From: Hyphomicrobiales bacterium
Lineage (GTDB): Bacteria; Pseudomonadota; Alphaproteobacteria; Rhizobiales; JAUVMS01
DNA length: 8,543 nucleotides
Assembly (NCBI GenBank): GCA_030600135.1
Contig: JAUVMS010000119.1
Coordinates: 1-8,543, forward strand
Direction of reading: 5' to 3'
Below are positions 1 to 5,403 of the stretch, piece by piece (the first letter of the stretch is position 1; each line of letters starts with the position of its first letter). A model generated the notes under the pieces. That model had not been told where the DNA came from. It was given only the letters and a program-made list of their open reading frames with translations, and did not search any database. Position numbers and translations under genes: made by a program.

Positions 1-32
1 ACGACAATCTCGGGGATCCGCTCGTCGCTCAC
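1..32 (-). CDS. 5' end of an unidentified gene (partial, cut by window edge)
   Basis: Only the first ten complete codons are visible. A GTG start at 32-30 overlaps the TGA stop of the preceding secreted-protein gene by four bases (GTGA), the usual geometry of translational coupling. An AAGG element lies five bases before the GTG. The visible product begins MSDERIPEIV. That is too little to assign a family. The overlap suggests co-expression with the upstream gene. The alternative is that the reading frame is fortuitous and the next gene starts beyond the window. Confidence 0.45.
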   Translation of the reverse strand, partial: MSDERIPEIV

Positions 33-868
33 ATCACCCTTGAGGTCTTTTTCTCCTCTTCACTCAATTCCAGTAACTTGGAAATTTCGCCAGGCACCTG
101 GTCGACATGTCGCCACGGGCCCTTGACCTCGCTTGCCTTGTACCAGATGTCGCCGCCATTCAGGTAATAGGCCTTTGATTTTGGGTCGAGGACGATGGGG
201 AAGGGAGAGTTTTCGACTTGAAGAAGCTTCGTGCCGTCGATCGGAACCATCGTCGGATCGCCGTCGATATAGACCAACACGGCTGGCTTTTCCCTGACGA
301 CGATTTTTGGTGGGCTGGTTTTGAGCTCGGTGGCTTCCTTGCGCTCCTGCTCAGTGATGCTGAGTGCGGCGACCAGGCGGTCGAGGGAGAGTGACATCTC
401 GCCGCCCGAGACTTTCGCTTCGACAGCCTTGGCGAGGGCGTTGTTCTCCTCCTCGGAGGCATCGGGTAGTCGTACTCTCGAAATAGTCGTGCCAAAAATG
501 CGTGCGGTGCGCTCATCGCGGTCCGTATCGACCTTGGAACTAAACCAGAGCGCGCCAAACTCGGGCTCGCTTGCCTCGGCTTTGCGTAACGAGAACGCCG
601 CGCGACCCTTGAGGACGTCATCGTCAAGCGCGTCTAGCTGCGGCTGATAGATGACGACGGGCCCTTTGTCGGTCTTTATCTGGCGCGGCCATGCGGCTTC
701 CTGCTTGGCCTGATCGTCTTGGGCGCCGGAGCTGGGCGCGGTGACAAATAAGCAGAGGATAAGGAATGCGAACCGCAGAATTTGGCGGTTGAGTTTCGAG
801 AGGCGTGAAATTGCGCGATCGAGCACTTGGGCGTTTGAGCGTTCTCGTGACGGGCCGGACCAGGTCAT
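29..868 (-). CDS. secreted (periplasmic) protein of unknown function with C-terminal WY/GPW module
   Basis: Product of 279 aa. The ATG at 868 was chosen over a longer open frame because GAGGAA sits seven bases upstream and because the longer frame would run into the membrane-protein gene at 996. The N-terminus is basic for about 29 residues, followed by a hydrophobic core (about 30-45, ILRFAFLILCLFVTA) and a likely signal peptidase I site after SGA at 47-49. Visible elements are GPVVIYQPQLDAL (69-81), LVYIDGDPTMVPIDGT (198-213) and a C-terminal YYLNGGDIWYKASEVKGPW (234-252). This layout resembles secreted bacterial proteins that some databases label 'carbohydrate-binding family V/XII'; that name is from memory and no activity is established. 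It lies 127 bp after the membrane-protein gene on the same strand and overlaps the following gene by 4 bp, so it is probably in an operon. Confidence 0.75.
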   Translation of the reverse strand: MTWSGPSRERSNAQVLDRAISRLSKLNRQILRFAFLILCLFVTAPSSGAQDDQAKQEAAWPRQIKTDKGPVVIYQPQLDALDDDVLKGRAAFSLRKAEASEPEFGALWFSSKVDTDRDERTARIFGTTISRVRLPDASEEENNALAKAVEAKVSGGEMSLSLDRLVAALSITEQERKEATELKTSPPKIVVREKPAVLVYIDGDPTMVPIDGTKLLQVENSPFPIVLDPKSKAYYLNGGDIWYKASEVKGPWRHVDQVPGEISKLLELSEEEKKTSRVM

Positions 869-875
869 CGTTGAT

Positions 876-881
876 TTCCTC
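876..881 (-). promoter_or_regulatory. ribosome binding site of the secreted-protein gene
   Basis: On the - strand GAGGAA lies seven bases before the ATG at 868. It decides the start in favour of the 279-residue product over the 360-residue open frame, whose first 81 residues look random and would overlap the neighbouring gene. Confidence 0.7.
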
Positions 882-995
882 AATGGGTTTTGCGAGGGCG
901 ATTGCGCGGTGCTGAACTCGGGTGAAATCACCAAGCGCACAAACCGCCTCAAACGGTATTCGTGGCGGGAACCCAATCCGATCAGTGATCCGACG

Positions 996-1622
996 TCAGA
1001 TGATGAGGAAGAGACCGGCGACGACCAATGCCGCGGTCCAGAGGAGGTCGACGTTGAGCCAACCGCGACGCAGAAAGGCAAGGCCGACCCAGCGATAGAC
1101 AATGATGGCAATGGTGCCCGTGACGGCGAGCATGGCGGCGGTGTGAACCCCGACCGCGGCGAGCGCCGTCAGCATCGAGCCGCCGGCCGTCAGCTCCTTG
1201 GCAGGGGTGGCGGCAAGACAGAGAGGGACAAGAGCGGGGATCAGCATCAAGCCCGCGCCATGGGCACTCGCCATCAAGAAGGACCAGAGCGCGAGACCCC
1301 ACATGCCCGTCTGCATGCCGACACGGACACGATGGCGATGGCCATAAAGTGCATGATAGAGCGCCCAGGCGACAAGGACGACGCCGCAGATGCGTTGCAC
1401 CAGCTTCTGGTCGATCACGCTGCCAAAATAGACGAAAGCGAGTGCAACGATGACGACGGCCAAAGCATGGCCGGCCGCGATGGGGAGCAACGACTGGAGG
1501 ACAACGGTTTGGCTTTGGCGGTGCATGCCGAGCGCGACGGCGAAAAGCCAGCCCATCGCCGGGTTGAGGCCATGAAAGGCGCCGAGGCCTGCCACAACGA
1601 GCCAGGGCCAGACCTCGGTCAT
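996..1622 (-). CDS. polytopic membrane protein with intramembrane histidines (NicO/UreH/TauE-like)
   Basis: Product of 208 aa with about six hydrophobic segments (roughly 7-32, 45-67, 77-94, 107-137, 150-176, 193-208), so an inner-membrane protein without a separate signal peptide. Histidines sit within or beside the helices in glycine-rich settings: HGLNP (17-21), GHAL (51-54), SAHGAGLM (119-126) and VGVHTAAM (157-164). A short loop HRHR follows helix 3 (95-98). The HGL motif in helix 1 recalls the nickel/cobalt exporter (NicO), UreH and TauE-type families, suggesting transport of a metal or small anion, but the full signature is absent and the substrate is unknown. The ATG at 1622 has only a weak GGAT element about nine bases upstream. 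A terminator separates it from mtoX, so it may have its own promoter or depend on readthrough. Confidence 0.78.
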   Translation of the reverse strand: MTEVWPWLVVAGLGAFHGLNPAMGWLFAVALGMHRQSQTVVLQSLLPIAAGHALAVVIVALAFVYFGSVIDQKLVQRICGVVLVAWALYHALYGHRHRVRVGMQTGMWGLALWSFLMASAHGAGLMLIPALVPLCLAATPAKELTAGGSMLTALAAVGVHTAAMLAVTGTIAIIVYRWVGLAFLRRGWLNVDLLWTAALVVAGLFLII

Positions 1623-1647
1623 ACTTTATTGATCCGTCTGAAGCGCC

Positions 1648-1685
1648 AAAAACTGTCGTGCCAGGCCGCTTCCGGCCCGGCACGA
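1648..1685 (-). terminator. intrinsic terminator downstream of mtoX
   Basis: TCGTGCC (1656-1662) pairs perfectly with GGCACGA (1679-1685). Inside, after one A/C mismatch, GGCCG (1664-1668) pairs with CGGCC (1673-1677) around a CTTC/GAAG loop. In the - strand transcript the stem is followed by CAG and then five T residues (1652-1648). It begins 16 bases after the mtoX stop codon, as expected for a rho-independent terminator reading leftward. Confidence 0.75.
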
Positions 1686-1701
1686 TACTCGGTCCATCAC
1701 A

Positions 1702-3096
1702 TCATGGATAGCAGTAGCTGTCCGATGAACAATCGCCACCTTCGAGGCGGACCTGGTGCGGGCGGTGCGGCCCGGGCCATTCGATGAAGAAGTTCTCGTC
1801 GAACGAGATCCCGCCATTGGGATCGGCGTCGAGCTTGACCATCCAACCGTCGATGCCTTCGGGGTAGAACTGTTCGTCGATGGCACCATAGAGCGAGTTC
1901 GTGAAATAGACCCGTCGCCCATCACGGCTGATCTCGACCATCTGCGGGGCACCGTTGAGTGCACCGTTCCTGGCTTTGGGGTGGGTCGCTTTGGAGACGA
2001 TGCCGCCGATGCGCACCTTGCCGGTCAATTTCGGGTTGAACGGATCGGAGACGTCGTACTGATGGAGATCGCCGGTCCCGAAGCAGGCGACGTAAAGGAA
2101 CTTGTCGTCCATCGAGAGATCGATATCGGTGACCAACGGGGGCACCGCGCTAAATCCTTTCAGCATGGGTGGCAGATCATCGGGATCGGCGGGTTCAGCC
2201 GGGATCTCAATCACCTTTTTCACGGCCCACTTGTCGCCGTCCTTGTACCACGTCCAAATCGAGGCCGAGAGGTCCTTCAGGCTGATGACGCAGTTGACGA
2301 AGCCATAGGCCTTGCGTGGATCGTGGGCAGGGCGCAACTCGAAGACCAGTTGATGCTCCTCGCCAAAATCGATCTCCTGCAAGTGTTTGCGCTCGTGCAG
2401 ATCCCAGAAATGGAGTTTTCGACCGTACTTGCTACCAAGCAGGATCTCGGGCACCAGACCTTCCTCGAACATGTCCGGTGTTCCCCACTCGCTGGTCACC
2501 AATGTGTCGTGACCCAGGTGCCACCAGAAGTCGTAGGAGAATTCCTGCGAACCGCGGTCAATCTCCCACTGGCCACGAATGTCGAAATTCTCGTGATCCA
2601 TGAGGAATATGCCGCCGGGCTTGTTGCCGTCGGGATCGGCCAGCGCAGCAACATATATGCCTTCCGGGCCGCAGTGGATCGTGTGCGGGCGTGTGTAGCC
2701 AGCTTTTTCGGCAATTTCCTCGGGCTCGATGACGCGCACGATCTTGGGGTTTTTGGGATCGGGCTTGGTGTCGATGATATGCATCCGCGAGGAGCGCAGG
2801 CCGGGGACAATCAGATAGCGACGTTCCGTGTGTGGGTGCGGCGCGTTCGGGCAGAGACATGACGAACAAGCATTCCAACCGAAGTGATGGAGTTCGTCAC
2901 CAGCGTTGGGCATCTCGACCCGTCCGACGATCTGGGAATAAGTTGTCGACTTCGGATCGACGTCGACCACTGCAAGTTGGTCCGGCACTTTGCGTGCGGG
3001 ATCAAAGGTCGCAACGTAGCTGAGGGTTTCGGGCGGAGCTTTCATGGCCATTCGGGGAGATGGATAAAAGCTCGGATCTGGTTGGAGGATGGCCAC
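1702..3096 (-). CDS. mtoX: methanethiol oxidase, SBP56/SELENBP1 family
   Basis: Product of 464 aa, close to human SELENBP1 (472). The family oxidises methanethiol with O2 and water to formaldehyde, H2S and H2O2; the bacterial enzyme is copper-dependent (family knowledge). Seen here: FYPSPRMAMKAPPE near the N-terminus, GDELHHFGWNACSSC (66-80) with the conserved CSSC, RPHTIHC (136-142), YDFWWH (188-193), SEWGTPD (202-208), HDP (258-260), TDIDLSMDDKFLYVACFGTG (323-342) and the terminal GGDCSSD (453-459). The conserved His and Cys residues are candidate metal ligands. The GTG start at 3096 was chosen because AGGGAG lies seven bases upstream and family similarity begins there; the open frame extends another 57 codons with no family match. 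No signal peptide is visible from this start. An ArsR-type regulator gene lies upstream on the same strand and a terminator follows. The SCO1/SenC and MauG neighbours known in some methylotrophs are absent from the window. Confidence 0.95.
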   Translation of the reverse strand: MAILQPDPSFYPSPRMAMKAPPETLSYVATFDPARKVPDQLAVVDVDPKSTTYSQIVGRVEMPNAGDELHHFGWNACSSCLCPNAPHPHTERRYLIVPGLRSSRMHIIDTKPDPKNPKIVRVIEPEEIAEKAGYTRPHTIHCGPEGIYVAALADPDGNKPGGIFLMDHENFDIRGQWEIDRGSQEFSYDFWWHLGHDTLVTSEWGTPDMFEEGLVPEILLGSKYGRKLHFWDLHERKHLQEIDFGEEHQLVFELRPAHDPRKAYGFVNCVISLKDLSASIWTWYKDGDKWAVKKVIEIPAEPADPDDLPPMLKGFSAVPPLVTDIDLSMDDKFLYVACFGTGDLHQYDVSDPFNPKLTGKVRIGGIVSKATHPKARNGALNGAPQMVEISRDGRRVYFTNSLYGAIDEQFYPEGIDGWMVKLDADPNGGISFDENFFIEWPGPHRPHQVRLEGGDCSSDSYCYP

Positions 3097-3405
3097 TGTA
3101 GTTCTCCCTAAAATTTGTGGTAAAAAAAGCCAACAACCTATGGTCGACTTTCGCAATATTTTTCTTTCGCCGGTAGAGATTACGTCAGTTGCCGGCTGAA
3201 TTACAGAGCAGGTTACACCCGAAACAGAGTTTTGAGCGAGCAGAAATACGTGTTTGGCGAAGCCCAATTGGTGGTGGCTCTGCCTACGTTACATCGATCG
3301 GAACAATCTCGGAACAGCAGGGGAGGCGAAGGCACGAAATCGCGGACTTCAATTGATCATCGGGTCTTTTGAACCGACGAGGATGTGCGAGGGATCGCGG
3401 GGCCG
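3097..3405 (-). other. intergenic region upstream of mtoX
   Basis: This 309-base gap separates the regulator stop from the mtoX start. It should hold the mtoX promoter if mtoX is transcribed separately. The 3110-3175 part is AT-rich, with a run of seven T residues on the - strand and an AAAAATATT stretch. I could not pair a convincing -35 with a -10, found no clear terminator for the regulator, and see no gene. Short open frames across it lack coding character. Confidence 0.5.
3104..3109 (-). promoter_or_regulatory. ribosome binding site that fixes the mtoX GTG start
   Basis: AGGGAG on the - strand is seven bases before the GTG at 3096. It is the reason for preferring this non-ATG start to the open-frame ATG at 3267, which would add 57 residues unlike the family. 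Confidence 0.75.
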
Positions 3406-3960
3406 TCAACCGAGCGGCGGCAGGTCTGCCAGGATTTCCGTCAGACGCTTTGACTTGCGCGACGAGCGGACGGGGCCTTCTCGACGGCGGGCAGGCGACA
3501 CCAAAGAGCAAGTGTGCTCGCGGGGGGCGGTCCCTTGTGTGAAATCGCCCGTGCGTGGCAATGAAGCTTGGCCATTCACCGCCTTCAACTTTGCCGATAG
3601 CGAGCCATAGTGGTCAAACTCGCGACGGGCTTGGGAGGTGGCGTCGGGATTGTCGCTGAATTTCGCCGAACCGGTATCGGTGGTGGAGAGCCGGTGACAG
3701 ACAAAGTCGCAAAACTCGCCGTGCCGGGCCTCTTCGACATACCAAATTGATGCGCGACCTTGCTGCCGGTGGTAGAGAAGTCCGGCTTCGACAAGGCGCT
3801 CGGCCTGGCGACGCGCGGTCGAACGCGCAACACCCACGCGCCGCGATAAGCGCGTCAGGCTCATGCCCTCGCCCGGCACTTGGGCCAATTGGCTCACGAT
3901 GGCGAACCGCGTCTCATTGGCCAGCAGCGCGCAAATCTCACCCGCGTGCCACGCGAGCAT
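3406..3960 (-). CDS. ArsR-type winged helix-turn-helix transcriptional regulator
   Basis: Product of 184 aa. The ATG at 3960 was chosen because GGAG lies seven bases upstream and the ArsR-like fold begins at once; the open frame runs 39 codons further without similarity. The first helix reads EICALLANETRFAIVSQLA (7-25), a typical ArsR start. The helix-turn-helix is about 34-62 (SLTRLSRRVGVARSTARRQA and onward) and a wing follows at 64-75 (HRQQGRASIWYV). After the wing, EFCDFVCHRL carries C84, C88 and H89, a possible metal- or thiol-sensing site; C10 and C151 are the other cysteines. The last 90 or so residues (from about 92) are polar, low in pattern and much longer than in a usual ArsR protein of 100-120 aa. 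Its position just upstream of mtoX on the same strand suggests, by inference, that it controls mtoX and possibly itself. Confidence 0.85.
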   Translation of the reverse strand: MLAWHAGEICALLANETRFAIVSQLAQVPGEGMSLTRLSRRVGVARSTARRQAERLVEAGLLYHRQQGRASIWYVEEARHGEFCDFVCHRLSTTDTGSAKFSDNPDATSQARREFDHYGSLSAKLKAVNGQASLPRTGDFTQGTAPREHTCSLVSPARRREGPVRSSRKSKRLTEILADLPPLG

Positions 3961-3967
3961 GCCCCAA

Positions 3968-3971
3968 CTCC
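3968..3971 (-). promoter_or_regulatory. ribosome binding site of the ArsR-type regulator
   Basis: GGAG on the - strand lies seven bases before the ATG at 3960 and supports this start over the open-frame start at 4077. Confidence 0.6.
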
Positions 3972-3993
3972 AAATACTTAACAAACTGAATTC

Positions 3994-4047
3994 GTTAGCA
4001 GCCTTATCATGCACCAAAGTGGCTAACAATCGATTGCTTTGGTTATA
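3994..4047 (-). promoter_or_regulatory. candidate promoter and operator of the ArsR-type regulator
   Basis: Reading leftward, TATAAC (4047-4042) is a good -10 hexamer, but no clear -35 accompanies it. Just downstream is the perfect 10-bp palindrome CAATCGATTG (4027-4036), which would cover the transcription start. A separate inverted repeat GTTAGC (3994-3999) with GCTAAC (4022-4027) follows. Palindromes over the start site suit autorepression by an ArsR-type dimer. This is inference from sequence symmetry only. Confidence 0.35.
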
Positions 4048-4202
4048 CTTGCTTGACACGAGCTGCCGTGGTGGCAAGCGGTTCTCTTGAATTTGAGCAA
4101 TGTCGATGCCACTTCACGATGCTCCAGCAGGTGCTTTGATGGTGTGCGCTAGGCGTCTCTGAAGGTGGCGAAAAATTTGTCTCTCGGAGGCGTCGCAACG
4201 GG

Positions 4203-4231
4203 TTGACCGAAGCGAAGCTCGCGCGTATGTT
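4203..4231 (+). promoter_or_regulatory. candidate promoter of the str operon
   Basis: TTGACC (4203-4208) and TATGTT (4226-4231) are separated by exactly 17 bases and resemble the sigma-70 -35 and -10 hexamers at five and four of six positions. A short GC dyad (GCGCG 4221-4225, CGCGC 4233-4237) flanks the -10. Transcription from here would give a leader of about 235 nt before rpsL. The perfect TTGACA at 4053-4058 has no acceptable -10 and was not preferred. Confidence 0.4.
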
Positions 4232-4237
4232 GCGCGC

Positions 4238-4472
4238 ACTCTGCGGCAGGCGGTAGGTTTTCCGCGACATTTTGCGTGTCTGGGCGTAGCTCCTAAACGC
4301 TGCCGAGAAAAACCGTGAATACAAGACGGGCGCATGACCTTGGGTTCGGGGCGCCGAGCCATGAGGTCCTCTGTTCGTTTGTGCCGAGCGCCGAGGGGCT
4401 TGGCAACGGCGGATTCTAACCTGCGCTCCATTGTGGGGCCATGCAAGGCGTTTGGAGATTAGGACGGGTCGT
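4238..4472 (+). other. untranslated leader of the str operon with predicted hairpins
   Basis: No gene is seen between the regulator promoter region and rpsL. Near its 3' end the leader can form a 7-bp stem, GGTTCGG (4343-4349) with CCGAGCC (4354-4360), including one G-U pair, and a 6-bp stem, GCCGAG (4390-4395) with CTTGGC (4399-4404). GCCGAG occurs three times (4353, 4383, 4390), so alternative pairings with CTTGGC are possible. No T-tract follows, so these are not intrinsic terminators. A regulatory role is speculative. Confidence 0.4.
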
Positions 4473-4844
4473 ATGCCGACGATTCAACAGCTCATCCGCA
4501 ACCCGCGCAAGCGGCCGGGAAAACGGAATAAAGTTCCAGCGATGGAAGCTTGCCCGCAGAAGCGGGGGGTGTGTACGCGAGTCTATACGACGACGCCAAA
4601 GAAGCCGAACTCGGCGCTTAGGAAAGTTGCCCGCGTTCGGCTGACCAACGGTTTCGAGGTGACGAGCTATATTCCCGGCGAAGGCCACAATCTGCAGGAG
4701 CACTCGGTGGTGCTCATTCGTGGCGGCCGCGTGAAAGACCTGCCAGGTGTGCGCTATCACATCGTACGAGGCAGGCTCGACACTCAAGGCGTGGCCGATC
4801 GCAGGCAACGTCGATCAAAGTATGGCGCCAAGAGACCCAAGTAG
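4473..4844 (+). CDS. rpsL: 30S ribosomal protein S12
   Basis: Product of 123 aa, the normal length for the family. S12 lies at the decoding centre of the small subunit and supports tRNA selection. The conserved TTTPKKPNSALRK block (39-51) contains K43, and GRVKDLPGVRYH (85-96) contains K88 next to D89, the residue methylthiolated by RimO in many bacteria. Both lysines are the streptomycin-sensitive form. The C-terminus RRSKYGAKRPK is standard. The ATG at 4473 was chosen because family similarity starts at MPTIQQLIR and AGGA lies eight bases upstream; an earlier in-frame TTG at 4431 would add 14 unrelated residues. It is the first gene of the str operon, 48 bp before rpsG. Confidence 0.98.
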   Translation: MPTIQQLIRNPRKRPGKRNKVPAMEACPQKRGVCTRVYTTTPKKPNSALRKVARVRLTNGFEVTSYIPGEGHNLQEHSVVLIRGGRVKDLPGVRYHIVRGRLDTQGVADRRQRRSKYGAKRPK

Positions 4845-4892
4845 GTTACCGAGGCGCCCTTTTTTATGCGGTTTGGCAAAGGGATCTGATCC

Positions 4893-5363
4893 ATGTCACG
4901 ACGCCATAGAGCCGAAAAGCGCGACATCATTCCCGACCCTAAGTTCGGTGATAACGTGCTGACGAAGTTCATGAACTCGGTGATGAGGGACGGCAAGAAG
5001 TCCGTCGCCGAGCGGATTGTGTACGGTGCTTTGGATCAGGTTGAATCGAAGGCAAAGCGAAACCCTGTCGAGCTTTTTCACGAGGCGCTCGACAATGTCA
5101 TGCCAGCAGTGGAAGTGCGGTCGCGACGAGTCGGTGGCGCAACTTATCAGGTGCCTGTTGAAGTGCGGACGGATCGCCGTCAAGCGCTTGCTATTCGCTG
5201 GATCATTTCGGCGGCGCGTGGACGCAACGAGAATACGATGGTGGAGCGTTTGTCTGGTGAGTTGCTGGATGCCGCAAACAATCGCGGCACGGCGGTAAAG
5301 AAACGAGAGGATACGCACCGGATGGCAGAGGCCAATAAGGCCTTTTCGCACTATCGGTGGTAA
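4893..5363 (+). CDS. rpsG: 30S ribosomal protein S7
   Basis: Product of 156 aa, full length. S7 is a primary binder of the 16S rRNA 3' domain, organises the 30S head and contacts the E-site tRNA. Family landmarks are MSRRHRAEKR at the start, KFMNSVMRDGKKSVAE, EVRSRRVGGATYQVPVEV, RRQALAIRW and NNRGTAVKKREDTHRMAEAN. The ending AFSHYRW is typical of Alphaproteobacteria. AGGGA precedes the ATG by eight bases. In E. coli S7 represses its own operon by binding the rpsL-rpsG spacer; the spacer here is short (48 bp) and I see no strong hairpin in it, so that control is not evident. Confidence 0.98.
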   Translation: MSRRHRAEKRDIIPDPKFGDNVLTKFMNSVMRDGKKSVAERIVYGALDQVESKAKRNPVELFHEALDNVMPAVEVRSRRVGGATYQVPVEVRTDRRQALAIRWIISAARGRNENTMVERLSGELLDAANNRGTAVKKREDTHRMAEANKAFSHYRW

Positions 5364-5403
5364 CGGTCAGGCGAGAACTGGCGGAACTGAGGCTTTAACG
5401 ACG

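Noticed and set aside
982..1683. 233-codon - strand open frame overlapping the membrane protein gene
   Set aside because: Arginine-, histidine- and proline-rich out-of-frame shadow; the 208-aa frame has clear transmembrane structure instead.
741..2862. Two long overlapping open frames on the + strand (348 and 368 codons) antisense to the membrane protein and mtoX
   Set aside because: They lie opposite well-supported genes, show no family pattern or ribosome binding site, and are typical GC-driven shadow frames.
3097..3267. N-terminal 57-codon extension of mtoX
   Set aside because: No similarity to the family, and a strong ribosome binding site sits directly before the internal GTG.
3254..3610. 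118-codon + strand open frame between mtoX and the regulator
   Set aside because: Overlaps the regulator gene antisense, without coding character or a ribosome binding site.
4053..4075. Perfect TTGACA -35 element on the + strand upstream of rpsL
   Set aside because: No -10-like hexamer at 16-19 bases downstream; the pair at 4203-4231 is better.
4845..4892. GGCGCCC followed by TTTTTT in the rpsL-rpsG spacer as a terminator
   Set aside because: No adequate stem can be drawn before the T run, and termination here would cut off rpsG and fusA.
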